Assembly (NCBI RefSeq): GCF_025666195.1
Contig: NZ_CP102592.1
Coordinates: forward strand, 620,001-684,000
Length of the DNA stretch: 64,000 bases
From: Xanthomonas sp. CFBP 8443
GTDB lineage: Bacteria > Pseudomonadota > Gammaproteobacteria > Xanthomonadales > Xanthomonadaceae
Direction: 5' to 3'
In this document: positions 28,482 to 37,380 of the stretch, piece after piece
Position numbering within the stretch: position 1 is the first letter of the stretch
How the letters are laid out: each line of letters opens with the position of its first letter
Notes under the pieces: model-generated
Seen by the model: only the letters and a program-made list of their open reading frames with translations
What the model was told of the DNA's origin: nothing
Database searches by the model: none
Program-made: the position numbers and the translations under genes

Positions 28482-29693
28482 ATGGACACCTCCCCGCACG
28501 CCCCGATGCACCGTGGCCTGGTGCTGCTGATGGCCGCCGCCACCGGCCTGGCGGTGGCCAGCAACTACTACGCGCAGCCGCTGCTGGAGGTGCTGGCGCA
28601 GACCTTCTCGATCGACGTGCGCAGCGCCGGCGCGGTGGTCACCACCGCGCAGCTGGCCTACGCCGCTGGCCTGCTGTTGCTGGTGCCGCTGGGCGACCGC
28701 TTCGAGCGCCGCAGCCTGATCGTGGGGCTGTACGCGCTCAGCGCGGTGGGCCTGCTGATCAGCGCCGCCTCGAGCAGCTTCGCGCTGCTGCTGGTCGGCA
28801 CCCTGGTCACCGGGTTGAGCTCGGTGGCCGCGCAGATCCTGGTGCCGTTCGCCGCCACGCTGGCCGCGCCGCACGAGCGCGGGCGGGTGGTCGGCACGGT
28901 GATGAGCGGGCTGCTGCTCGGCATCCTGCTGGCGCGCACCGTGTCCGGGCTGCTGGCCGGCGCCGGCGGCTGGCATACCGTGTACTGGGTGGCCGCGGCG
29001 CTGATCCTGCTGGTGGCGGCGCTGCTGTGGCGCGCGCTGCCGCGGCATCCGGGCAATCCGCGGTTGTCCTATCCGCACCTGATCGGCTCGGTGCTGGCGC
29101 TGCTGCGCGACGAACCGGTGCTGCGTTCGCGGGCGATCCTGGGCGGGCTGCTCTTCGCCGGCTTCAGCATGTTCTGGACCACGCTGGCGTTCCTGCTGTC
29201 CGGCCCCGACTACGGCTATGGCACCGCCACGATCGGCCTGTTCGGCCTGATCGGCGCCGCCGGCGCGTTCGCCGCCAATCTGTCGGGCAAGCTCGCCGAC
29301 CGCGGCGCCGGGCACTGGGTGGGCTGGGGCGGGCTGGCCATGCTGCTGCTGTCGTGGCTGCTGCTGGCCGCCGCGCCGCACTCGCTGTGGCTGCTGATCG
29401 CCGGGGTGTTGTTGCTGGACGTGGCGGTGCAGGGCGTGCACATCGGTAACCAGCACGTGATCTACCAGCTGGATCCGAAGGCGCGCAACCGCATCACTTC
29501 GGCCTACGTCACCTGCTACTTCATCGGCGGCGCGATCGGCTCCAGCCTCGGCACCGCGGCCTACGCCTACGCCGGCTGGCGCGGCGTGGTGGTCGGCGGC
29601 GTGGCGCTGGCGGTGGCGGCGCTGCTGTGGATGGGCATCAGCGTGCGGCCGGCACCGCAGAAGGCGGCGTTGGCGCCGACGCCGGAGCGGTGA
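28482..29693 (+). CDS. MFS transporter
   Basis: 403 aa, 12 hydrophobic helices. The N-terminal LAVASNYYAQPLLEVLAQTF and GDRFERRSLIVGLYALSAVG (the loop 2-3 signature) fit the drug/sugar efflux group of the superfamily. The substrate is not predictable. Probably controlled by the divergent LysR. Its 3' end overlaps the convergent FUSC gene by 56 nt. Confidence 0.9.
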   Translation: MDTSPHAPMHRGLVLLMAAATGLAVASNYYAQPLLEVLAQTFSIDVRSAGAVVTTAQLAYAAGLLLLVPLGDRFERRSLIVGLYALSAVGLLISAASSSFALLLVGTLVTGLSSVAAQILVPFAATLAAPHERGRVVGTVMSGLLLGILLARTVSGLLAGAGGWHTVYWVAAALILLVAALLWRALPRHPGNPRLSYPHLIGSVLALLRDEPVLRSRAILGGLLFAGFSMFWTTLAFLLSGPDYGYGTATIGLFGLIGAAGAFAANLSGKLADRGAGHWVGWGGLAMLLLSWLLLAAAPHSLWLLIAGVLLLDVAVQGVHIGNQHVIYQLDPKARNRITSAYVTCYFIGGAIGSSLGTAAYAYAGWRGVVVGGVALAVAALLWMGISVRPAPQKAALAPTPER

Positions 29694-31860
29694 CCGCATG
29701 CGCGGCGGCGCGCAGCTTGGGCAGCAGGCGCAGGGTCAGCGCCAGCTGGTTGCGCACCAGCCGCCGCTTGGCTTCGTCGATCCCGTCCTCGTGTTCCAGC
29801 GCATCGGCCATGGCCACCTCGGCCGATTCGTCGGCCGGCGGCAGCGCCTGGCGCTGCGCCAGTGCCTCGGCGATCGCGCCCAGGGTGTCCTGCAGGTAAC
29901 CGCCGGCGCGGTCGATGGCCGGGTCGGCTTCGCCGGCCAGCGCGGCGCGGTGCGCGCCCAGCGCCGACAGGTAGCCGAGCAAGGTGTTGGACAGCGCCAG
30001 GAAGCGGAAGCCGGCATCCAGGTTGCGGCGGTAGCGGCCGGGTTCGCGCAACATGTTGGACAGCGCCACCGACAGCGCGGCGTCGGCGTTGTGCATGTCG
30101 CGGCGGGCGATGCGGTAGGGAAGGTCGTCGCGCATGCCGCTGCGGTATTGCTCGAGCACCTGCGCCAGGTAGCGCGCGCAGCTGGCCAGCACGGTCGCCA
30201 TCACCTGGTTGAGGCGGCGGCCCTGCCAGTCGGGCAGGATCAGGAACGAGGCCGCCGCGGCGATCGCGCAGCCGATCAGGGTGTCGAGCAGGCGCGGCCA
30301 GATCAGCACGAAGCCGTCGCCGAGCAGGTTGAAGCAGAACAGCGCCATCACCGTGATCGCCGCGGTGGCCAGCATGTAGCGGTCGGTGCGGGTGACGAAG
30401 AACAGCAGTGCGCCGGCCAGCGCGAACAGTAGCTGCAGTTCGGTGCCGGGGAACAGCTGCATCAGCGCCCAGGTCGCACCCAGGCCGATCAGGGTGCCGG
30501 CGATGCGCTGCGCCAGGCGCAGCCGGGTGGCGCCGTAGTTGGGCCGGCACACGAAGGCGGTGGTGAGCAGGATCCAGTAGCCGTTGCTGGCGTGGATCGA
30601 CTGCATGATGGCGTAGCCGACCACCAGTGCGATCGCCATGCGCAGCCCGTGCCGGAACAGCACCGAGCCGGGGGTGAGTTGCTGGCCGACGCGCACCAGC
30701 ATCTCGCGCAGCGTGTGCGGCGAGGAGTCGCGCAGGCGCGTGTCGAGGGTGTCGCTGGTGGTGTCGGACTGCGCGGAGTCGGACAGCCGCCGCTCAATGC
30801 TCTGCAGGTTGGTCACCAGCAGTTCCAGCGAGCCGAGCAGCCGCGCCTGGCGCGGATCGGCGCGGGCGTGCAGGAAGTCCAGCGACTGGCGCAGGTCGGT
30901 GGTGGCCAGCTGGGTCTGCTCGCCGTACTCGAACGGCTGGCGCAGCCGGATCGCCTCGCCCAGCGCGGCGCAGGCCTTGCCCTGCAGGGCAAGCAGGCGC
31001 TGGCAGCGGTACAGCACGTCGCTGTGGAAGAACGCGTCGGTCAGCGCTTCGTAGGGATAGTGCGAGGAGCTGGCGCGTTCGTGGAAATCCTGCGCCATGT
31101 AGTACAGCCGGAAGTACAGGCCGGACTGCACGCCGGGCCGGCCGGAGCGGCCGAAGCGGCTCATGATCGCGGTCTTGGCCGCGTTCAGCGCCGCCACCAC
31201 CTGCGCGTTCTGCTCGGCCAGCGCCAGCCGCCGCGCGTGCAGGTCGCTCTGCCGCACCGGTTCGAACAATGCGGCCTTGAGCCGCAGGTAGCGGCCGAGT
31301 TCGAAGAACAGCCGCGACAGCCGCTCGCGCACCGGGCGGTTGGCGAACAGCACGGTCCACAGGATCGACAGCAATCCGTACCAGGCCGCGCCGAGCATCA
31401 ACAGCCCGATGCCGTGCCAGGCGCTGCCGCCGACGTGGCCGGCGCGGCCGCCGTGGTCGATGCCGATCATCGCGTAGATCGCCAGCGCCACCGTGGCCTG
31501 GGCGATGGAGGCGTAGCGCTCGCCGAGCGCGCCGAGCAGGGTCAGGGCGAAGGTGGACAGCGCCATGCCGGCGACGAACGCCAGCGGATAGGGGAACAGC
31601 AGCACCACCGCGGCCGCGGCCGCGGCGAAGCACAGCAGCGACAGCAGCACCGACTTGATCCGGCCCAGCCAATTGTCGTCGGTCTCGGCGATGGCGCTGG
31701 CGATGGCGCCGAGGAAGATCGCCGGCAGCGCGGTCAGTTGCTGCTGCTGCCAGCACACCCCCATCGCCACGCCCAGCGCGATGAACACGCGCAGGCCGTA
31801 GCTGGCCTTTTCGTGGGCCCACAGGCGGCTGAGGCGCGATTCGATCGAGGATTTCGGCAC
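29638..31860 (-). CDS. FUSC/YccS-family membrane protein
   Basis: 740 aa from a GTG at 31860 (PKSSIESRLSRLWAHEKASYGLRVFIAL is the family-like start); the frame upstream to 32013 contains a palindrome and is not coding. Two blocks of about six transmembrane helices, each followed by a large cytoplasmic helical domain; the second block NGYWILLTTAFVCRPNYGATRLRLAQRIAGTLIGLG is the diagnostic FUSC/YccS core. The family includes the aromatic-acid exporter AaeB and YccS/YhfK. Its substrate is unknown. Confidence 0.9.
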   Translation of the reverse strand: MPKSSIESRLSRLWAHEKASYGLRVFIALGVAMGVCWQQQQLTALPAIFLGAIASAIAETDDNWLGRIKSVLLSLLCFAAAAAAVVLLFPYPLAFVAGMALSTFALTLLGALGERYASIAQATVALAIYAMIGIDHGGRAGHVGGSAWHGIGLLMLGAAWYGLLSILWTVLFANRPVRERLSRLFFELGRYLRLKAALFEPVRQSDLHARRLALAEQNAQVVAALNAAKTAIMSRFGRSGRPGVQSGLYFRLYYMAQDFHERASSSHYPYEALTDAFFHSDVLYRCQRLLALQGKACAALGEAIRLRQPFEYGEQTQLATTDLRQSLDFLHARADPRQARLLGSLELLVTNLQSIERRLSDSAQSDTTSDTLDTRLRDSSPHTLREMLVRVGQQLTPGSVLFRHGLRMAIALVVGYAIMQSIHASNGYWILLTTAFVCRPNYGATRLRLAQRIAGTLIGLGATWALMQLFPGTELQLLFALAGALLFFVTRTDRYMLATAAITVMALFCFNLLGDGFVLIWPRLLDTLIGCAIAAAASFLILPDWQGRRLNQVMATVLASCARYLAQVLEQYRSGMRDDLPYRIARRDMHNADAALSVALSNMLREPGRYRRNLDAGFRFLALSNTLLGYLSALGAHRAALAGEADPAIDRAGGYLQDTLGAIAEALAQRQALPPADESAEVAMADALEHEDGIDEAKRRLVRNQLALTLRLLPKLRAAAHAVTAPASAPTPPSAVPAAR

Positions 31861-31983
31861 GGCGACACGATAACGCAACGCTGGCCGCGATGATGCTTGC
31901 CGACGATGACGAAGTGATCGGCGAGCATCGGCGCTGCAAAACGCGGTGCGGTCGTAGCCGCTGTCCTGCCGTTGCCGTTGCCG

Positions 31984-32020
31984 CTGCGCCTTGCCGCGGG
32001 TATGCCGCGGCAAGGCGCAG
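31984..32020. terminator. 16-bp perfect hairpin between the siderophore receptors and the FUSC gene
   Basis: CTGCGCCTTGCCGCGG / CCGCGGCAAGGCGCAG with a GTATG loop, ending 9 nt downstream of the receptor stop on the minus strand. There is no T-run, so it may act as an mRNA-stabilising or Rho-associated 3' structure. Confidence 0.6.
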
Positions 32021-32028
32021 GGCTGCGC

Positions 32029-34146
32029 TCACAGTTCGAACGTGGCGTTCAGCGACCAGGTGCGCGGCTGGCCGTAGCCGTTGCCGTCGTTGGTCCAGTA
32101 GCGGCGGTCGGTGAGGTTGGTGAGCTCGCCGCGCAGCGTCACCGGCGTGGCGCCCCAGTGCGTGCGATAGCCGAGGCCGGCATCGAGCAAGGTGAACGAG
32201 GGCAGCTTCAGGTCGTACAGGTCGTTCCACATCGACGCGCCGTACGGCTGCGAGCCGTAGTGCTTGGCGGCCGCGTGCACGCTCAGCCCGGGCACGGCGT
32301 CGAACGCGTACGCGGTATTGAGCGTGGCCTGGAACCTGGCCACGCCGGCGGGCGTGCGACCGACCGCGGCGGCCTCGTTGCGCAGGTACTCGGCGTCGAC
32401 CCAGGTCGCGCCGGCGCCGATGCGCCAGTTCGGCGTGGCCTGCACGTGGCCGCTGAGGTCGAAACCCTGGTAGCGCACTTCGCCGTCCTGCACGTAGTAG
32501 TTGGCGGCATTGCCGTATTCGGCGCCGCGCTCGATGCGGAACCAGGCCGCGTCCAGCGCCCAACGCGCACGCTCCAGCTTGTAACCCAACTCGTACTGCT
32601 TGCTTTCCAGCGGCGGCAGCAGCGTGTTGCGGTTCTCGTAGAGTTGGCCGACGGTGCTGCCCTGCTCCAGCGATTCCACGTAGCTGGCGTACAGGGTCTG
32701 GTCCTCGCGTGGCTTGAACAGCAACGCCACCGTCGGAGTATTGACCGACTTCTGGTAGCGCGCGGTATGCGCGCCGTCCACGTTCCAGCTGTTCTGTTCG
32801 TAACGGGCGTGGCGCAGGCCCAGCAGCAGCGACCAGTGCGCGCCGACGCTGAGCGTGTCGCTGGCGAACAGCGCGTTCTGCTCGACCCGGTCGCTGCGGT
32901 AGGTGTCGCGCGAATGGGTGCTGTGGTAGCTGAGCGCGCTGTCCTCGTACAGGTTGGAGGTGCCCAGCTGGTACCACAGGTTCTGCTTGGCCCAGCCGCT
33001 GTCGGCCTGTTGCCAGCTTGCGCCGGCGACCACCTGGTGGTCGATCGGGCCGGTGCTGAAGCGGCCTTCGAACAGGCCCTGCGCCAGGTAGTTCTCGGCG
33101 AGGTTGCCCAGGTCGTAGATATAGGTGTCGGTGTCGCCCTCGCGGTTGAGCACGTAGTCCCAGATCTTGTTGATCGAACTGCGGAACTTGCTGTAGCTCA
33201 GGTCCAGGCGCGCATTCCAGGCATCGTCGATCCGCCAGCGCAGGCCGGTCATCGCCGACTGCATCTCGGTATTGAAGAAGGTGTCGCGGATGGCGCGGTC
33301 GCGGCGCGGGTCGAGGCGGCGCGGCAGCGCGCTGTCGCCATAGCCGTAGAAGGTGATGGTCGGCGCTTCGTTCTCCAGCTTGCGGTCCTGGTAGAGCAGG
33401 TCGGCGGTCCAGGTGAGATCCTCGCTCAGCCGCGCATCCAGCCCCAGCGAGGCCAGCGTGCGCTCGACGTGGGTGTCGTTGTAGATGTCGCCCTGTTCGC
33501 GCAGCAGGTTGAGGCGGTAGCCGAAACGCTCGTCTGCGCCGAAGCGGCGGCCGTTGTCGAGCTGCGCGCTGTACACGCCGCCGTCGCGGTAGCCGACGCT
33601 CAGGTCCAGCAACGGCGTGTCGGTGGGCTTCTTGGTGAGGTAGTTGACGATGCCGCCGGGGGCGCCGAAGCCGTACATGAAGCCGCTGGCGCCCTTGAGC
33701 AGTTGCACCTGCTCCATGCTCTCGCTCGGCCACTCGGCGCCGTAGGTGTACAGCGGCATGCCGTTGAGCTTGTAGCCGTTGCTGTAGCTGACCGGTAGGC
33801 CGCGCACCTGGATGGTGGTGTACCAGCTGCTGTTGTAGGCGCCGACGTTGCCGGAGACCGACGGATCGGTCATGAACATCTGCGCCAGCGAGTTCACCTG
33901 GCGCTGCTGCAGGTCGTCGGCATCGATGCGGGTGATCGAGAACGGCGTGTCGCGCGCCGGCCGTTCGCCCAGGGCGCCGGCCGGCGCCTCGGCACGCTCG
34001 GCGTTGACCCGGATCGCGTCCAGTTCGGTGGCCTTGCGCTCGGCGGGGGCGGCGTCGGTCTCGGCCACTGCGGCATGGGCGGGAGCGCAAAGCGCGGCCG
34101 CCAGCGCGAGCGGCAGCAGGGAATGGCGTGGGAGGCGGGTGGGCAT
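32029..34146 (-). CDS. TonB-dependent siderophore receptor (downstream copy)
   Basis: 705 aa outer-membrane receptor. Signal peptide MPTRLPRHSLLPLALAAALCAPAHA, TonB-box region (ATELDAIRVNAER), plug domain with DPSVSGNVGAYNSSWYTTIQVRGLPV and LLKGASGFMYGFGAPGGIVNYLTKKPT, then a ~22-strand barrel ending NATFEL. It is a TIGR01783-type ferric siderophore receptor. It follows a close paralogue after 101 nt, so the two are likely one transcript from the Fur-box region near 36.49 kb. The ATG at 34146 has GGAAC upstream. Confidence 0.92.
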   Translation of the reverse strand: MPTRLPRHSLLPLALAAALCAPAHAAVAETDAAPAERKATELDAIRVNAERAEAPAGALGERPARDTPFSITRIDADDLQQRQVNSLAQMFMTDPSVSGNVGAYNSSWYTTIQVRGLPVSYSNGYKLNGMPLYTYGAEWPSESMEQVQLLKGASGFMYGFGAPGGIVNYLTKKPTDTPLLDLSVGYRDGGVYSAQLDNGRRFGADERFGYRLNLLREQGDIYNDTHVERTLASLGLDARLSEDLTWTADLLYQDRKLENEAPTITFYGYGDSALPRRLDPRRDRAIRDTFFNTEMQSAMTGLRWRIDDAWNARLDLSYSKFRSSINKIWDYVLNREGDTDTYIYDLGNLAENYLAQGLFEGRFSTGPIDHQVVAGASWQQADSGWAKQNLWYQLGTSNLYEDSALSYHSTHSRDTYRSDRVEQNALFASDTLSVGAHWSLLLGLRHARYEQNSWNVDGAHTARYQKSVNTPTVALLFKPREDQTLYASYVESLEQGSTVGQLYENRNTLLPPLESKQYELGYKLERARWALDAAWFRIERGAEYGNAANYYVQDGEVRYQGFDLSGHVQATPNWRIGAGATWVDAEYLRNEAAAVGRTPAGVARFQATLNTAYAFDAVPGLSVHAAAKHYGSQPYGASMWNDLYDLKLPSFTLLDAGLGYRTHWGATPVTLRGELTNLTDRRYWTNDGNGYGQPRTWSLNATFEL

Positions 34147-34247
34147 GACGGGTTCCGTTGGTCGGGGAAGAGGGTGTCGTGCCTTGCCGCTGGGCTGGGT
34201 GGACGAAACGAAGAGCGCGGCGGCTACGGCACAGGCCGCCGCGCGGC

Positions 34248-36356
34248 TCACAGCTCGAACTGCACGCTCAACGCGTAGGTGCGCGGCGCGCCGACGCTGT
34301 TGGTGATCCAGTATTTGCGGTCGGTGAGGTTGTCGATGCTGGCGCGCCATGTCAGCGGATGCCCGCGCATGCGCATGCGATAGCCGGCGCCCAGGTTGGC
34401 CAGCGTGTAGTCCGGCAACTTCAGCGTGTTGGCGCTGTCGTACCAGACGTCGCCGAAGTAACGCAGCGCGGCGTAGACGCTGAGTCCGTCGATGCCAGGG
34501 AACGCGTAGTCCACATGCACCACGCCCTGCCAGCGCGCCGCAAAGCTGACTTGATGGCCCTGCTCGGCCGCGTTGTTCGGCGACAGCTTGTCGTAGCGCG
34601 GATCCAGCCAGGTGGCGCCGCCGCCGACGCTCAGTTGCTCGGTGAGGCGGTACTCGCCGCTCAGTTCGATGCCGTCGTACAGGGTGACGCCGTCCTGCTC
34701 CAGATACTTGCCGGTGGCGGTGATGCGGTCGATGCTGGCGCCGCGCTCCAGCCGGAACGCCGCCGCGTTGGCGTTCCAGCGCGGATAGGCGATCTTGGCG
34801 CCGATCTCGTACTGCTTGCTGATGGTGGGGTCGAGCACCTGGCCGGCGTTGATGTAGTCGTCGCCGACGCGGCCGCCGGCTTCCAGCGACTCGATGTAGC
34901 TGGCATACAGCGTGACCGCGTCGGCCGGCTTGTACATCAGCGCATAGGTCGGCGTGACCGGATAGGCGTGGTAGGTGCCGACCTGTTCGTAGTCGTTGTA
35001 GCGCCAGCCGGCCAGCAGCGACCAGCCCGGCGCGAAGGCGATGGTGTCGCTGACGAACAGCGCCTTCTGCAGCGTCTCGCTGCTGCGGGTCATCGCCCGT
35101 GAGGCGTTGCTGTAGTGGGTCATGCCCTGCCAGTCGTAGAGATTGCCGCGGCCGATGGTCTGCCACACATAGGGGCGGTCCCAGCCGGTGGCGTCCTGGC
35201 GCGAGGCGCCGGCCACCAACTGGTGGCGCAGCGGCCCGGTGGCGAAGTTTCCTTGCAGCATCAGCTGCACCAGCTTCCACTCGCTCCTGCCGCCCAGTTC
35301 GTAAGCGTTGACGTCGTAGTCGCCGTTGGCCTCGTCGATGTAGGCGAAGATCTTGTTGACGTCGTTCCACGAGGTGGTGACGCCGTAGTTCAGGCTGGCC
35401 TTCCAGCCCTCGGCGAAGCGCCATTCCAGTCCGGTGGACAGCAGGCGCGAGCGGGTGTCGTAGTACGAGCCGGTCACCGAGCGGTCGGCGTCGCCGCCGA
35501 TCGCGCGCGGCACCGCGCTCAGACCGATGAAGTAGTACTGCGGCGCTTCCTCGGAAAGTTGGCGGCTCTGGTAGACCAAGTCGGCGGTCCAGGTGAGGCG
35601 ATCGCTCAGGCGCGCGTCGAGCGCGGCCGAGACGACCTTGCGATCCACCTCGCCGCCGTTGTACGTCTCGCCTTTCTCGCGGAAGGCGTTGAGGCGGTAG
35701 CCGAACATGTCCTGGTTGCCGAAGCGCCCGCCGGCGTCGAGCTGGGCGCTGGCCACGGCATCCGAGCGCCAGCCGAGCCTGGCCGACAGGGTGGTGTCGT
35801 CGGTCGGCTTCTTGGTCAGGTAGTTGACCAGGCCGCCGGGCTGGCCGAAGCCGTACAGGAAGCCGGCCGGGCCCTTCAGCAGCTCCACCTGCTCCATCGC
35901 TTCCAGCGGCCACTCGCTGCCCCAGGACGAGACCTGCAGGCCGTTGACGCGGTAGCTGTCGTAGCTCAGGCCGAGTCCGCGGTTGATGATCGGCGAGCTC
36001 CAGCCGCTGGAATAGGCGCCGACCTGGGTGACCACCGACGGATCGTTGAAGAACGCATCGCCCAGCGAGACCACCTGGCGCTTGTCGAGGTCCTCGCGGT
36101 CCAGCACCTGGATCGCGAACGGCGTGTCCTGGATGTTGCGTTCGCCCAGCGCCCCGGCGTTGGCATGCACACGCGCCGCAGTCACGCTGACCGCGTCCAG
36201 TTCGGTGGCCTGGTCGGTCTCGGGATCGGTGTCTTCGGCGTAGGCGTTGCAGGCCAGCAGCAGCGCGGCGGCGAGCGTTGCCAGGCGCACGCCGCGATGG
36301 AATCGGCAGGGAAGAACATGCGCGGCGTGCGCGGACGGACAAGACATCGGCAGCAT
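34248..36356 (-). CDS. TonB-dependent siderophore receptor (upstream copy)
   Basis: 702 aa. Signal peptide RLATLAAALLLACNAYA after a leader with several possible starts (36356 or 36347), TonB box ATELDAVSVTAARV, plug DPSVVTQVGAYSSGWSSPIINRGLGL and LLKGPAGFLYGFGQPGGLVNYLTKKPT, barrel ending SVQFEL. Paralogous to the next gene along most of its length. No siderophore biosynthesis or TonB/ExbBD genes are adjacent, so it probably imports xenosiderophores. Confidence 0.92.
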   Translation of the reverse strand: MLPMSCPSAHAAHVLPCRFHRGVRLATLAAALLLACNAYAEDTDPETDQATELDAVSVTAARVHANAGALGERNIQDTPFAIQVLDREDLDKRQVVSLGDAFFNDPSVVTQVGAYSSGWSSPIINRGLGLSYDSYRVNGLQVSSWGSEWPLEAMEQVELLKGPAGFLYGFGQPGGLVNYLTKKPTDDTTLSARLGWRSDAVASAQLDAGGRFGNQDMFGYRLNAFREKGETYNGGEVDRKVVSAALDARLSDRLTWTADLVYQSRQLSEEAPQYYFIGLSAVPRAIGGDADRSVTGSYYDTRSRLLSTGLEWRFAEGWKASLNYGVTTSWNDVNKIFAYIDEANGDYDVNAYELGGRSEWKLVQLMLQGNFATGPLRHQLVAGASRQDATGWDRPYVWQTIGRGNLYDWQGMTHYSNASRAMTRSSETLQKALFVSDTIAFAPGWSLLAGWRYNDYEQVGTYHAYPVTPTYALMYKPADAVTLYASYIESLEAGGRVGDDYINAGQVLDPTISKQYEIGAKIAYPRWNANAAAFRLERGASIDRITATGKYLEQDGVTLYDGIELSGEYRLTEQLSVGGGATWLDPRYDKLSPNNAAEQGHQVSFAARWQGVVHVDYAFPGIDGLSVYAALRYFGDVWYDSANTLKLPDYTLANLGAGYRMRMRGHPLTWRASIDNLTDRKYWITNSVGAPRTYALSVQFEL

Positions 36357-36483
36357 CCTTTTCTGCGGGCAGCAGCGTGCCGCCCGCGATCGGCGAAAGC
36401 GGTGGGGTAGGAAGGAGGTGGCTGACCGCTGGATGTCCCGGACGCGGGAAACTGCTCCGTCGACGCGGAGCCATGCGCTGGCT

Positions 36484-36502
36484 AATACGAATTGTTCTCT
36501 TT
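36484..36502 (-). promoter_or_regulatory. Fur-like box upstream of the receptor pair
   Basis: On the minus strand AAAGAGAACAATTCGTATT, which aligns with the Fur-type palindrome AATGAGAACNATTCTCATT at most positions. It lies about 130 nt upstream of the first receptor's start. A second weaker match occurs before the bfd-like gene. Confidence 0.55.
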
Positions 36503-36581
36503 TGTGAAGCTCAGGTCAACGGATCGTTGCGCGACCTGATTCGGGCACGGCGGCCGGCACGGGCCATGCGGGCGCCCGCGC

Positions 36582-37256
36582 TCATACCGACAGTTGCCGC
36601 AAGCGCGCTTCGAGCAGCGCCGGGAAACGCTTGAACCAGGTCTGGTTGAGCGGCGAGGGATGCGGCAGCGGATGCAGGGCGAAGCGCCGCGACGTGCCGC
36701 GCTCGGTCTGCAGGTCGACTTCGATGCTCGCGCTGAAGCGCGCATCGTCGGCCCAAAATGCGTCCAGCTGCGCGCGCACCTGCTTGGGCTGGTCGATGCC
36801 GAACCACAGGAAGGCTTCGCGGCCGAGGGTGACGATGTCGCGGCCGCGCCACTGCTCGATCAGCAGGCGCCGCATCAGCGGATGGAAGCGTCGCTTCACC
36901 TGCATCGACCAGGCCTTGTTGCCGAGCGGCTTGTACGGCACGGTGTTGATCCAGAAGAAGTCGCGGCCGATTTTCAGCGAGGCCGCGAAATCCGGCATCG
37001 GCTGGCCGTCGTGCAGATGCCGGTACAGCGCCTTGCGCACTAGCTGCCCGCCGCTGCCGACGAAGGGTTCGCCGTGTTCGACCTCGCTGCGGCCCGGGTC
37101 GCGGCCGAAGAAGCACAGCCGCGCGTTGCGGCGGCCCAGGCCGACGATCGGCTCCAGCGGATCCTTGGCGTAGTCTGCGTAGACCTTGGTATCGATGCCG
37201 TCGGTCTGCGCCGCCAGCTCGCGGAATTGGGCGTGGAGGTCGGGATCCAGTGCCAT
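36582..37256 (-). CDS. uracil-DNA glycosylase-family protein
   Basis: 224 aa. CFFGRDPGRSEVEHGEPFVGSGGQLV is the motif A region of the SMUG/family 4 type UDG superfamily (here GRDPGRxE where many have GEAPGxxE), FWINTVPYKPLGNKAW supplies a motif 2-like loop, and LHPLPHPSPLNQTWFKRFP is the C-terminal HPSP motif that inserts into the minor groove. Without a cysteine cluster it is not a typical iron-sulfur UDG. It probably removes uracil or a related base from DNA; the exact subfamily is uncertain. Confidence 0.82.
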   Translation of the reverse strand: MALDPDLHAQFRELAAQTDGIDTKVYADYAKDPLEPIVGLGRRNARLCFFGRDPGRSEVEHGEPFVGSGGQLVRKALYRHLHDGQPMPDFAASLKIGRDFFWINTVPYKPLGNKAWSMQVKRRFHPLMRRLLIEQWRGRDIVTLGREAFLWFGIDQPKQVRAQLDAFWADDARFSASIEVDLQTERGTSRRFALHPLPHPSPLNQTWFKRFPALLEARLRQLSV

Positions 37257-37286
37257 GGAATGTCCTCGAATACCGATGGTGTCAGC

Positions 37287-37363
37287 TGTAGGAGCGGCTT
37301 CAGCCGCGACAGATCCTATGGTTACCTGCGTATAGGATCTGTCGCGGCTGAAGCCGCTCCTAC
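37287..37363. repeat. REP-like inverted repeat pair
   Basis: TGTAGGAGCGGCTTCAGCCG... CGGCTGAAGCCGCTCCTACA with a central GATCCTATGG...TATAGGATC extension that lengthens the palindrome to ~33 bp arms. Same family as 14302-14383. It lies between the glycosylase gene and purD, both on the minus strand. Confidence 0.85.
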
Positions 37364-37380
37364 ACAGGGCTACGTGCGGC

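Noticed and set aside
32029..36474. A single 1481-aa minus-strand frame spanning both siderophore receptors
   Set aside because: It is the downstream receptor's frame running open through the upstream receptor on a different frame. The real genes each have signal peptides, TonB boxes and their own starts at 34146 and 36356.
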